Shown: positions 50,917-59,444 of the stretch, piece by piece | How positions within the stretch are numbered: the first letter of the stretch is position 1 | Layout of the letters: every line of letters begins with the position of its first letter | Assembly (NCBI GenBank): GCA_964599275.1 | Contig: CAZRFK010000001.1 | Span: 1-64,000 of the forward strand | Direction: 5' to 3' | Source: PUMD01 sp964599275 | GTDB taxonomy: Bacteria > Bacillota > Sulfobacillia > SLMV01 | DNA length: 64,000 bases | The notes under the pieces: model-generated | Databases searched by the model: none | What the model was told of the DNA's origin: nothing | What the model saw: only the letters and a program-made list of their open reading frames with translations | Program-made: the position numbers and the translations under genes

Positions 50917-51987
50917 TCAGTTCGGAAGATATATTCGGTTAACTTCTGCTAATTTTTCGATGCGCTCCCAGACCATTTTATCGGCAGCAACGAACGGGGG
51001 AACGTCGTCCTGTTCCGCTCGAGAAAAACATTCCAGAAGCAGATCATAAAGGCCGGCTGTTTTACGCATCACACGATCACGGTTGAATCCTTGCATTTCA
51101 TCAGCCACCTGAAGTAATCCTCCGGCATTTATTATGTAATCTGGCGCATAAAGGACGCCACGTCGGTGCAGTTGTCGGCCTACCTGTTCGTCAGCCAGCT
51201 GATTATTGGCTGCTCCTGCTATAACCTTGCACTGCAGTCGATCAATAGTGTCTTCGTTTAATATTCCACCCATCGCGCAGGGTGCAAAAATGTCACAGTC
51301 AACGTCGTATATCTCTTCTGGAGCAACTACCTGAACATCATATTCTTCTTTCACGGCAGAGATCTGCTGTTCATCCACATCAGTTACATATACATCGCAT
51401 CCTGCTTCTATCAGGTGATCCACCAGCACTGAACCTACTTTTCCCACGCCCTGTACAGCAACCGTCTTTCCATTCAGATCGTCGGTGCCCCATACATGAG
51501 CAGCGGTAGCTCGAATACCATGGAATACTCCATAAGCAGTAGTTATAGATGTATTACCGCTCCCACCCGCATACTCAGGTAGACCTACAAGCCATTTTGT
51601 TTCCTGACCGGCAACTACAAAGTCCTCATATTCAGTCCCCAGATCTGTTCCCGTGACAAAACGCCCGCGCATTCCGTCAATAAAGCGACCAAAAGCTCTC
51701 AGTAAAGCTTCATCTTTATCTTCATCAGGATCACCCCATATTACTGCCTTACCTCCACCGTGATTGCACTGTGTAACAGCTGATTTGGCAGTCATTCCCA
51801 GGGATAACCTGAGAACATCTTCGAGGGCCTCTTCTTCAGTGGGATAATCATACATTCGGCAACCACCCAACGCAGAGCCCAGGGTGGTATCATGCAGGGC
51901 TACAAAAGCCTTTAATCCACTCTCTTCATCATGAAAGAAAGTCACTTGCTCGTGACCATCTCTGGCCATCTTATCAAAAACACCCAT
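50917..51987 (-). CDS. Leucine dehydrogenase paralogue with altered active-site loop
   Basis: This second member of the same family is clearly a tandem relative: FHDEESGLKAFVALHDTTLG, LGGCRMYDYPTEEEALEDVL and VAVQGVGKVGSVLVDHLIEA align with the neighbour. The substrate-loop region differs, however: LSLGMTAKSAVTQCNHGGGK replaces GMTYKSSAMGLNLGGGK, and TGTDLGTEYEDF replaces TAEDVGTAPEDM. The catalytic lysines are kept. A different or broader amino-acid preference is likely. The ATG at 51987 behind GAGGGAGG gives 356 residues. It is the first gene of the amino-acid oxidation block. Confidence 0.88.
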   Translation of the reverse strand: MGVFDKMARDGHEQVTFFHDEESGLKAFVALHDTTLGSALGGCRMYDYPTEEEALEDVLRLSLGMTAKSAVTQCNHGGGKAVIWGDPDEDKDEALLRAFGRFIDGMRGRFVTGTDLGTEYEDFVVAGQETKWLVGLPEYAGGSGNTSITTAYGVFHGIRATAAHVWGTDDLNGKTVAVQGVGKVGSVLVDHLIEAGCDVYVTDVDEQQISAVKEEYDVQVVAPEEIYDVDCDIFAPCAMGGILNEDTIDRLQCKVIAGAANNQLADEQVGRQLHRRGVLYAPDYIINAGGLLQVADEMQGFNRDRVMRKTAGLYDLLLECFSRAEQDDVPPFVAADKMVWERIEKLAEVNRIYLPN

Positions 51988-52148
51988 ACAATATCCTCCC
52001 TCATTCAACAATATTCTGATCAATCTGCTCTGTTCAGCACAAGCAGGTGATCAGTCGGCGTACAAAAACCACTTTCTATTAGCTAAATTCGTTATATAAC
52101 GGTGAAATCCTTCCAAAGATTTAAAACTTGTGATTGTAGTAACGAACG

Positions 52149-52817
52149 TCAATCTACCATTTGTTCAATCCGCTGTATTAGTCGTATCTGACCACTAGGA
52201 TAAGCCACCCCCTCAATTATAACATCATACTCCGACTCATGCAGGATATTATCATTCCAAATAGCAATTAACGGGGGTTCATCTGCTAGGTCAATCAACT
52301 GCTCCCTGATCACATCTACACATTCATCAGAAGTAAGCAGCATCATTATTAAATGGTGACTGTGCTTTTCTGAAAAACCATCAAGTATAATGTTCAGTGT
52401 ATTGTACCTCTGACTTTCTTCCGGTAAAGTGAATGGACTGATCTTAACTTCAGCTCCTGCAGCATTTAGCATCTTTCTGATCTGTTGTTGAGCAGTGTTT
52501 TGATCATGGGCATCCTCGTTTTCACAAAACATCATTGTGATCTTAAATTCAGAAAGGCTACCACAAACCAGAGAGGGAATCAGTTTCTGCAGGCTCTGGG
52601 TTCTGATTTCCCGAAAGTTTTTCTGTTCGTCGATGCGGGTCTGTAACTGCGTTGTTTCCTGCTTAAGTGAAGAAATACTTTCTTCTATATCAGCCAATAT
52701 TGCTTCCTGGCCAACCTGTACCACCTCAGCACCTGGCAGGTGTATCCCCATCAACAGGCCTACACCTAACGCCACAAAAATGGAAACTATCGAAAGTAGA
52801 TAAAATCGGCCATCCAT
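52149..52817 (-). CDS. MctB-like (DUF3186) membrane protein
   Basis: The N-terminus MDGRFYLLSIVSIFVALGVG, then LLMGIHLPG, is the one-helix opening typical of the 'copper transport outer membrane protein MctB' family. A coiled coil follows (about residues 35-75: EESISSLKQETTQLQTRIDE), then an alpha/beta domain (ITMMFCENEDAHDQN … NTLNIILDGF). In Gram-positive anaerobes these proteins have no proven link to copper. The ATG at 52817 has a GGAGGTGGAAGGT site. It lies downstream of spo0A, past a terminator, so it probably has its own promoter. Confidence 0.75.
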   Translation of the reverse strand: MDGRFYLLSIVSIFVALGVGLLMGIHLPGAEVVQVGQEAILADIEESISSLKQETTQLQTRIDEQKNFREIRTQSLQKLIPSLVCGSLSEFKITMMFCENEDAHDQNTAQQQIRKMLNAAGAEVKISPFTLPEESQRYNTLNIILDGFSEKHSHHLIMMLLTSDECVDVIREQLIDLADEPPLIAIWNDNILHESEYDVIIEGVAYPSGQIRLIQRIEQMVD

Positions 52818-52871
52818 ACCTTCCACCTCCGGGGTTAGTTTTGACACTGCGAGGTGGAATCATCCATGTGT

Positions 52872-52912
52872 AAAAAATGACGCAACCGCTAGTTTTTCAG
52901 ACGATTGCGCCA
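52872..52912 (-). terminator. Terminator after spo0A
   Basis: On the minus strand TGGCGCAATCG pairs with CGGTTGCGTCA (two G-U pairs) around a 13-base loop and is followed by TTTTTTA. It lies 26 bases after the spo0A stop. Confidence 0.8.
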
Positions 52913-52937
52913 CAATCAAATTTATTTAGATAATAAC

Positions 52938-53816
52938 TCAAAACTGATTGGCAGCCTCTTTGCGTTTTCTCAATTTCATACGGACTCGATCTGCAATTAA
53001 AGCAATGAATTCAGAGTTTGTGGGTTTGCCTCGCCGAGAGTCAACAGTGTACCCGAAATAGCGGGCCATGACATCTGTATTTCCTCTATTCCATGCTACC
53101 TCTATGGCATGCCGAATTGCTCTCTCCACACGTGATGCTGTGGTATCATACTCATCTGCTACTGCCGGATATAACTCTTTGGTTACCGCCTCCATCATAT
53201 CTACATTTTCTACTACCATGGAGATGGCTGTTCTGATATAGCGGTAGCCTTTTATGTTAGCCGGAATACCCACAGATTGAATAATCGAAGTAATCTCACT
53301 GACTGGATCGAACACCGCGCTGTTTTCCTCCTGACCTGAATTTGCCCCTGTCCTGGTTGAGAAGTTCTTCTTGACGGCAGGGGACGAAGCCTGCTCTATC
53401 TCATCACCTCTCACAATTTCTATAATACGCTTGGCCAATAGGTTAAGATCAAAAGGCTTTAGAATGAAGTAATCTGCTCCCAACTCAAAAGCCCGGCGGG
53501 TGATTTGCTCCTGTCCAAAGGCGGTCAGGACCAATACTCTTGGCTTGGAGCTGAAGTTGCGTTTTTTCATACGCTCCAGCACACCAATCCCGTCCAGGCG
53601 AGGCATAACAATATCCAGCAGAATAATATCGGGAGCCTCATCCTCCAGTTCATGCATCAATTCTCTGCCGTCATGTACAGTTCCAATCAAATTGAGATCT
53701 TCTTGCTGCCGGATAAATTGTCCTACCAGCTGACAGAGTTCCTCATTATCATCGGCTATCAATACATCTATCGCTGATTTATGAGTGCTTTCCTCCACAA
53801 TATCGTCCTCTCCCAT
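52938..53816 (-). CDS. spo0A: Sporulation master regulator Spo0A
   Basis: Spo0A is the response regulator that, once phosphorylated, starts sporulation. The receiver domain has DVLIADDNEELCQLVGQFIR, the phospho-acceptor Asp in DIILLDIVMPRLDGIGVLER, VLVLTAFGQEQ and YFILKPFDLN (switch Lys). The DNA-binding domain has SIIQSVGIPANIKGYRYIRT, VEDYDTTASRVERAIRHAIE-like (YDTTASRVERAIRHAIEVAW) and the recognition region GKPTNSEFIALIADRVRMKL. 292 residues includes a 30-residue flexible linker. The usual order spoIVB-spo0A is kept. The orphan kinase at 57.2 kb could be one of its phosphate donors. Confidence 0.97.
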   Translation of the reverse strand: MGEDDIVEESTHKSAIDVLIADDNEELCQLVGQFIRQQEDLNLIGTVHDGRELMHELEDEAPDIILLDIVMPRLDGIGVLERMKKRNFSSKPRVLVLTAFGQEQITRRAFELGADYFILKPFDLNLLAKRIIEIVRGDEIEQASSPAVKKNFSTRTGANSGQEENSAVFDPVSEITSIIQSVGIPANIKGYRYIRTAISMVVENVDMMEAVTKELYPAVADEYDTTASRVERAIRHAIEVAWNRGNTDVMARYFGYTVDSRRGKPTNSEFIALIADRVRMKLRKRKEAANQF

Positions 53817-53920
53817 GATTTGCCCCGGTGATGATTTAATAAATACTGTAGTATCGATGTTCTCCGAATTAGACCGTCAATCCTGCTCAATTATCAGCGC
53901 AAGATTCTACATTTTTCGCC

Positions 53921-55288
53921 TCACCACTCGCGAAAAGCGGCGATTCCTATTAGATGGGACCTTCTGGCAGATGCGTTTTTTGAGCTAAGCAAACCCATTT
54001 CGCATGCTAACCACTCTGCATATATTCCGTATCCTCTTTTTGGATCACTCATGAGAACATGCGTTACGGCACCAACAAGTTTTCCATTCTGAATCAACGG
54101 ACTTCCGCTCATGCCCTGTACAATTCCACCGGTTTTATCCAGAAGATCTGAATCAGTTATCCGCAATACCATTCCCTTTTGATCTGGGGTATTCTGGCGG
54201 CGAGTTTCCTCAATCTGTACATCAAATTTTCGAACTTCTTCTCCCTCAATAACTGTTATCATTTCTGCAGGCCCAGCTTCGACTTGATGCTGAAATGCTA
54301 CAGGTAGGGGTTCTGAGAAATGATGCTCGGAGGGCATGTTCCAAAGATGTCCCACTACTCCGAACGGCGTGTTGGCGTCTACATTTCCCATGGCCTCATC
54401 TGGTGACGAAAAAACACCTATTTTCTCCCCTGGCTTACCTCTATCAGCAGTGCTTATATCAGTGACATCTGCAGATACTATATATCCCTTCCGCACTGGT
54501 ATGGGTATCCGTACCTGAGGTTCTATTATTTGATGTCCCAGTGCCAGATAATGCCGGGTATCATGGTCGTAAGCAGTCAACGTCCCAACTCCAGCAGTGC
54601 CATCTTTAACCCACAATCCAATGCGATAAGATTCTTCATTAACATCAAACCTGGGACTTAAAGGAACTTCGAGGGTGTCATCATTCCTCCCCACTGTCAT
54701 AATTAACAACTCATCCTCATTGTTATTAATAATTTCGGCCAGGTGCTCCTTACCCTCAACAGGAGTCTCATTGACAGCCAGGATTAAGTCACCAGCCCGC
54801 ATTCCCGCTTCTCGTGCAGGATAAACATCTCCCGAATCAGTTATCACTGCTGTAGGCTCAATGACCAGCACTCCGGCAGATTCCAAAAGGACTCCAATTG
54901 ATTGTCCACCAGGCATAACCTCCACCGGAGTCACTGCTTCGACTGCAACATTTCTAAATGGCAGAATCCCCAGTAACCGTATTTCCAGATGCCCAGCACC
55001 TGGTTCAGCAGCAGAAACTGTTAAATCAGAAGTATGAAAAATCTGTTTAGCTTCTCCCAGGCTTCTTCCATTAATCATCACATTAAAATCATCAATCTCT
55101 CTCCTGTGAACAGAAAGATATATAGGAAGGTCTGTCAAAAGTTCCTTACCATAATCTTCTCCCGGAACAATTTGAATGTGCTCAGGCATAGAGACAAGAG
55201 ATTGATAAGCCTCAGAACTGCAGAGCAACATAATGACAAAGATCATCAGAATTCCAATGTATTTTCGACGATTGAGTTCAAAACCCAT
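53921..55288 (-). CDS. spoIVB: SpoIVB signalling peptidase (S55)
   Basis: This serine peptidase is made in the forespore; it crosses into the intermembrane space and triggers pro-SigmaK processing in the mother cell. An N-terminal anchor (YIGILMIFVIMLLCSSEAY) precedes a PDZ domain (AREAGMRAGDLILAVNETPV, near residue 180). The S55 domain has the catalytic His in GTLTAYDHDTRHYLALGHQI and the Ser in TGGIVQGMSGSPLIQNGKLV with GAVTHVLM. 455 residues is a little longer than the Bacillus protein. It lies upstream of spo0A as in all Bacillota. Confidence 0.96.
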   Translation of the reverse strand: MGFELNRRKYIGILMIFVIMLLCSSEAYQSLVSMPEHIQIVPGEDYGKELLTDLPIYLSVHRREIDDFNVMINGRSLGEAKQIFHTSDLTVSAAEPGAGHLEIRLLGILPFRNVAVEAVTPVEVMPGGQSIGVLLESAGVLVIEPTAVITDSGDVYPAREAGMRAGDLILAVNETPVEGKEHLAEIINNNEDELLIMTVGRNDDTLEVPLSPRFDVNEESYRIGLWVKDGTAGVGTLTAYDHDTRHYLALGHQIIEPQVRIPIPVRKGYIVSADVTDISTADRGKPGEKIGVFSSPDEAMGNVDANTPFGVVGHLWNMPSEHHFSEPLPVAFQHQVEAGPAEMITVIEGEEVRKFDVQIEETRRQNTPDQKGMVLRITDSDLLDKTGGIVQGMSGSPLIQNGKLVGAVTHVLMSDPKRGYGIYAEWLACEMGLLSSKNASARRSHLIGIAAFREW

Positions 55289-55420
55289 ATCTTTGCTCCT
55301 TCCCTGCTTATGCTTTACAATTCACTGTCGGTTGCGCAGGGTTTAGATTCTTCAAAGACGCGGGAAGCTATGTTTCAAAATGTTTGACAGATCCGTAGAT
55401 TTAGACCGTAAACGTCGGGC

Positions 55421-55449
55421 TTGTACAGTGATAAACATTGCCATATGAT
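55421..55449 (+). promoter_or_regulatory. SigA-type promoter of gltX
   Basis: TTGTAC (55421-55426), a 17-base spacer and TATGAT (55444-55449) lie about 60 bases before the gltX start. The leader is too short for a T-box. Confidence 0.65.
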
Positions 55450-55515
55450 AAAAGTTGTTAGTCTTGCGTTTGGACATAAATTTAATTTTCGTAAATGAAT
55501 GGGGGAATTTTTGCT

Positions 55516-56934
55516 GTGAATGTACGTGTTAGGTTTGCACCCAGCCCGACTGGATATATGCACATCGGGAATGTAAGAACTGCCTTATTCAACTGGCTCT
55601 TTGCTCGACAGAAGAACGGCCTTTTTATACTGCGCATTGAGGATACTGACTTACAGCGAAACGTTGAGGATGCAGTAGATGTAATTACTGAAGGACTATC
55701 CTGGATTGGAATGGACTGGGATGAAGGCCCTGAAGTGGGAGGAGACTACGGCCCATACTTCCAGAGTCAACGTCTCGATCTTTATCATGAACATGCCCAG
55801 ATACTTCTACAGAACGATCGGGCGTACGTCTGTACCTGCAGCCCAGATAAAGAGGAAACTGACTGTCGCTGCAGGGATAAAATGGATGAAGATAAACAGA
55901 TCTCTGAGGGCAACGCTGTAAAGTTTGTTAATCCCGGTGGAACTACTGAATTTGCTGATATAGTCCAGGATGAACTCTCTTTCGAAAATGAACAATTTGG
56001 AGACTATATCCTGATAAAATCGGATGAAACGCCAACTTACAATTTTGCAAATGTCGTCGATGACCATGCAATGGACATTACCCACGTCATAAGAGGCGAC
56101 GACCACGTTTCCAATACTCCCAGACAGTTGATGCTTTATGAGGCCTTTGATTTTGAACCACCGAAATTTGCCCACCTTCCGCAGATTCTTGCAGATGATG
56201 GAGCTCGTATGAGTAAAAGGCATGGGGCGGCCTCCTTAAATGAACTCCGAGACCGAGGATTTTTGCCTCAAGCAACAATGAATTACCTGGCACTTTTAGG
56301 CTGGGCACCCGAAGGGGAAAGAGAGTTTTTGGATACGGAACAGTTAATACAGGAGTTTCAGCTGGACAGGGTAAATAAATCTCCAGCCCAGTTCAATATG
56401 AAAAGACTTATACACCTGAACTCTCTGCATATGGAAGAAACCCCGCTTGAAGAAAGAGCAAAACTCGCAGCGAACATCCTGAAGGACCAATCTTTAATAG
56501 ATGCCGAGAACCTCGATTCTCCCGAAGTGATGAAGAAGATATCCGCAATTGTGGAGGCATTGGGAACAAGATTCAAGTATGGAGAACACATCCTGGATTA
56601 CGGTGCTCACTTTTTCTCCGACGAATACCTTGAAATAGATGAGGATCTGTATTCCTATTTGTCTGAACCTTCTGTCCGTGCCGCCCTGCGGGATTCTGCC
56701 AGCAAATTTGAACAGCTAGCGCAATGGACCATTGACAATATTGAGCAGGTCATCAGAGATACAGCAGACGCCCACGACTTGAAAGCCGCTCCTTTGATTC
56801 ATGCATTGAGGGTATCTCTATCCGGAAAAACCGTCGGCCCGGGCCTGTTTACCCTGGTGCATCTTGTTGGGCAGGATGAATGTGCCAGGCGCATTGAAAG
56901 TGCCCTTGAACAGGTTGAACAAAAAACGAACTGA
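55516..56934 (+). CDS. gltX: Glutamyl-tRNA synthetase
   Basis: This enzyme charges tRNA-Glu (and often tRNA-Gln in Gram-positives). The class I HIGH-type motif lies in VRFAPSPTGYMHIGNVRTAL and the KMSKS-type motif is RMSKRHGAASLNEL near residue 240. ILRIEDTDLQRN, HVIRGDDHVSNTPRQLMLYE and the C-terminal anticodon-binding helices are normal. A Cys-rich insert (CTCSPDKEETDCRC) near residue 110 corresponds to the zinc-binding region of some GluRS. The GTG at 55516 is eight bases after GGGGGA; the in-frame ATG at 55495 overlaps that site. tRNA-Glu is encoded 1 kb downstream. Confidence 0.96.
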   Translation: MNVRVRFAPSPTGYMHIGNVRTALFNWLFARQKNGLFILRIEDTDLQRNVEDAVDVITEGLSWIGMDWDEGPEVGGDYGPYFQSQRLDLYHEHAQILLQNDRAYVCTCSPDKEETDCRCRDKMDEDKQISEGNAVKFVNPGGTTEFADIVQDELSFENEQFGDYILIKSDETPTYNFANVVDDHAMDITHVIRGDDHVSNTPRQLMLYEAFDFEPPKFAHLPQILADDGARMSKRHGAASLNELRDRGFLPQATMNYLALLGWAPEGEREFLDTEQLIQEFQLDRVNKSPAQFNMKRLIHLNSLHMEETPLEERAKLAANILKDQSLIDAENLDSPEVMKKISAIVEALGTRFKYGEHILDYGAHFFSDEYLEIDEDLYSYLSEPSVRAALRDSASKFEQLAQWTIDNIEQVIRDTADAHDLKAAPLIHALRVSLSGKTVGPGLFTLVHLVGQDECARRIESALEQVEQKTN

Positions 56935-56965
56935 ATCTAATTGTTCCACTATAATCTAATCTACT

Positions 56966-56998
56966 GGAGGCCCGAAACCATATCTGGGCCTCCATTTT
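56966..56998 (+). terminator. Terminator after gltX
   Basis: GGAGGCCC (56966-56973) pairs with GGGCCTCC (56986-56993) around a 12-base loop, followed by ATTTTC. It lies 32 bases after the gltX stop. Confidence 0.85.
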
Positions 56999-57181
56999 CA
57001 TCTTCTTCGCTTTTATATCCCACTCAGAATGATAATTTCTACTCCCAAGGCGCAGGATTATGGATTTATTTAGAGAAGAATTTACTACAAACCCCCATTT
57101 TCGTTTATCCTCCCCTGCCTTTAAATTATGAATTTGGTAGGTACGTGAATCAGGTAGACCCTAGGAGGGGAGCTACAGTCG

Positions 57182-57889
57182 ATGAATATCGCCAGAAGGG
57201 ATGAGTTTGCCCGTTTCGCAAAGATAGTGGGCATGGCAACCACCTACATACATGAAATCAAGAATCGTTTGACCGTCATTCGTTCCCATGCCCAGATTGC
57301 TCATATCAGTGACAGAGAAGCATCTGCACATCTTGACTCCATAATCCATCAGGTGGATTACATTAATGAACTTTTCAATGGTATAGTTAGTGGGTTCAAG
57401 CCCACTGAAAAAGATACTATTGAATATGATTATCTGAATCAAATTATCGAGGAAACTATAGAATTTAACTCCCCCCGTATCGAGAAAAAAGAGATTGATA
57501 TCATTACTGCCATCCAGGATGACATAAAGAAATCCAAGCATCTCGCAGAATATATACGATGCGTTCTATTCATCCTTATTGACAATGCAGTCGCAGCCAC
57601 CCCACATGGAGGGCAGATCACTATCAGCTGCTACTGCAATCAGAGGCAAATGGTAATTAGGATAATAGATACAGGCCCTGGAATCCGCTCTGAAGAAAAG
57701 AAGAAAATTTTCGAGCCGTTTTATTCAGATAAACAAACAGGTTTTGGACTGGGACTGTATTTGGCCCAGTTTTTGGTACATGAACTGCTTGATGGGAGAA
57801 TGCAGGTCAATTCAGAATTGGGAGAGGGCACAGAGTTTATCATTACTACTTTTCCTGCTAGAAGCCCTGCGTGCTATTCAACCATATAA
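57182..57889 (+). CDS. Orphan histidine kinase without a sensor domain
   Basis: The 235-residue soluble kinase consists only of the phosphotransfer and ATPase parts. The H-box ATTYIHEIKNRLTVIRSHAQ (His near residue 24) is typical of the sporulation/NtrB-like group. The ATPase has the N-box FILIDNAVAATPHGGQ, the G1 box RIIDTGPGIRSEEKKKIFEP and the G2 box TGFGLGLYLAQFLVHEL. The ATG at 57182 follows CTAGGAGGGGAGC. No response-regulator gene is adjacent. It may feed Spo0A, as sensor-poor orphan kinases do in Clostridia, but this is inference. Confidence 0.88.
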   Translation: MNIARRDEFARFAKIVGMATTYIHEIKNRLTVIRSHAQIAHISDREASAHLDSIIHQVDYINELFNGIVSGFKPTEKDTIEYDYLNQIIEETIEFNSPRIEKKEIDIITAIQDDIKKSKHLAEYIRCVLFILIDNAVAATPHGGQITISCYCNQRQMVIRIIDTGPGIRSEEKKKIFEPFYSDKQTGFGLGLYLAQFLVHELLDGRMQVNSELGEGTEFIITTFPARSPACYSTI

Positions 57890-57898
57890 TAAAAATTG

Positions 57899-57970
57899 TG
57901 ACCCCAGCGGGAATTGAACCCGCGTCTTCAGCTTGAAAGGCTGATGTCTTCGCCACTTGACTATGGGGCC
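57899..57970 (-). tRNA. tRNA-Glu (anticodon TTC)
   Basis: The cloverleaf reads from G at 57970: acceptor GGCCCCA pairs with TGGGGTC (one G-U), anticodon stem TCAGC/GCTGA with loop CTTTCAA, and T-arm CGGGTTCAATTCCCG. The discriminator is A at 57899. CCA is not encoded. Confidence 0.93.
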
Positions 57971-58012
57971 ACAAAACCTTAGATTCAACTTTTAATTTTA
58001 ATTTCCTGCCTG

Positions 58013-58086
58013 TGGGCCCAGTTGGATTCGAACCAACGACCTTGGGTTTATGAGACCCCTGCTCTGACCAACTGAGCTATGGGCCC
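58013..58086 (-). tRNA. tRNA-Met (anticodon CAT), elongator or Ile2 type
   Basis: Acceptor GGGCCCA pairs with TGGGCCC, the D-arm is GCTCAGTTGGTCAGAGC, the anticodon loop is CTCATAA and the T-arm is GTTGGTTCGAATCCAAC. The first anticodon-stem pair is G-A rather than Watson-Crick. A G1-C72 pair argues against the initiator. Whether the CAT is modified to lysidine (Ile2) cannot be told. CCA is not encoded. Confidence 0.9.
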
Positions 58087-58112
58087 TTCACAAGCATGAG
58101 CAGTGTATTTAT

Positions 58113-58187
58113 TGGCTCCACGGGCAGGACTCGAACCTGCAACCCTCCGGTTAACAGCCGGACGCTCTGCCATTGAGCTACCGTGGA
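58113..58187 (-). tRNA. tRNA-Asn (anticodon GTT)
   Basis: Acceptor TCCACGG pairs with CCGTGGA with discriminator G. The anticodon stem TCCGG/CCGGA encloses CTGTTAA, and the T-arm is GCAGGTTCGAGTCCTGC. The 3' CCA is encoded (58115-58113), unlike in the two tRNAs downstream. Confidence 0.95.
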
Positions 58188-58289
58188 GCGTGACTTTCAT
58201 TCCTTCATCCTCACACTCATCAACGTCAGCATAGCCTATTATAGTTAGCCTCAGAGATTTCGTCAAGGTCGCTATTTTAATCTGAGAAT

Positions 58290-59429
58290 TTACTCCACGT
58301 AATCCTTCAAAGTTGTGCTTCTCTTCGGATGACGTAGCTTGCGCAATGCTTTGGCCTCAATTTGCCGAATTCGCTCTCTTGTCACTCCGAATACCTGACC
58401 GACTTCTTCCAAAGTACGTGCTCTTTCATCATCTAGACCAAATCTAAGACGCAGAACCTTCTCTTCACGCGGAGTCAATGTGTGCAGAACATCCTCCAAC
58501 TGATCCTGAAGCAACGCAAAAGAGGCGGCGTCGGAAGGCTCTTCTGCTTCCTCATCAGGGATGAAGTCCCCCAGATGACTATCTTCTTCTTCTCCTATCG
58601 GGGTTTCAAGCGACACCGGTTCCTGAGAAATCTTTTTGATCTCACGTACTCGCTCAGGCTCGATATCCATTTCTTCTGCTATCTCTTCTGCCGTCGGCTC
58701 ACGACCAAGCTCCTGCAGCAGCTGCCTGGATACACGTATTAATTTGTTGATCGTTTCCACCATGTGAACAGGTATACGGATAGTCCTGGCCTGATCTGCT
58801 ATGGCTCTAGTGATCGCCTGACGTATCCACCATGTGGCGTAAGTGCTGAACTTGTATCCCTTCCGGTAGTCGAACTTCTCCACCGCTTTCATCAAGCCCA
58901 GGTTACCTTCCTGAATGAGATCCAAAAACAGCATCCCACGACCAACATAGCGTTTGGCTATGCTCACTACCAGCCGTAGGTTTGCCTCGACCAGTTGACG
59001 CCGAGCACTCTCATCCCCATCTTCAATTCGTCGTGCCAATTCTTTTTCTTCATCTGCACTCAAAAGGTCTACACGGCCTATTTCTTTGAGATACATGCGA
59101 ACAGGGTCATCAAGAGATACACCCTCCGGAATATCGATGTCCGTTCCTTCATCTTCATCATCCGGATCACCTTCGATGTCAATCCCCTTTTCCTTGAGGT
59201 GTTCGTATATATCCTCAATTTCTGCCACAGAGAGCTCAACATCTTCCAGGGCATCCATAACATCCTGATAAGACAGTACACCCTCGTCATGTCCCTCGTC
59301 TACAAGCTCCTGAACCTCAGAAAGTTCCAAGTGGCTTTTTTCATCATCAACTACTGTTTCTTCGGCCAACTGACCTTCCCCACTTCCATCATCATTAGGT
59401 GTTATTTCAGACGCAGTCAACTCTATCAC
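58290..59429 (-). CDS. sigA: Primary sigma factor RpoD/SigA
   Basis: This is the housekeeping sigma factor. The N-terminal 85 residues are very acidic (EGDPDDEDEGTDIDIPEGVS). Region 1.2 begins DDPVRMYLKEIGRVDLLSAD; region 2 has ANLRLVVSIAKRYVGRGMLF, LDLIQEGNLGLMKAVEKFDY and KFSTYATWWIRQAITRAIAD; region 3 follows; and region 4.2 is LEEVGQVFGVTRERIRQIEA. 379 residues is standard for Clostridia. The order dnaG-sigA with a 15-base gap is the classic macromolecular-synthesis operon. Confidence 0.97.
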   Translation of the reverse strand: MIELTASEITPNDDGSGEGQLAEETVVDDEKSHLELSEVQELVDEGHDEGVLSYQDVMDALEDVELSVAEIEDIYEHLKEKGIDIEGDPDDEDEGTDIDIPEGVSLDDPVRMYLKEIGRVDLLSADEEKELARRIEDGDESARRQLVEANLRLVVSIAKRYVGRGMLFLDLIQEGNLGLMKAVEKFDYRKGYKFSTYATWWIRQAITRAIADQARTIRIPVHMVETINKLIRVSRQLLQELGREPTAEEIAEEMDIEPERVREIKKISQEPVSLETPIGEEEDSHLGDFIPDEEAEEPSDAASFALLQDQLEDVLHTLTPREEKVLRLRFGLDDERARTLEEVGQVFGVTRERIRQIEAKALRKLRHPKRSTTLKDYVE

Positions 59430-59444
59430 TCCCGACGATAAATC

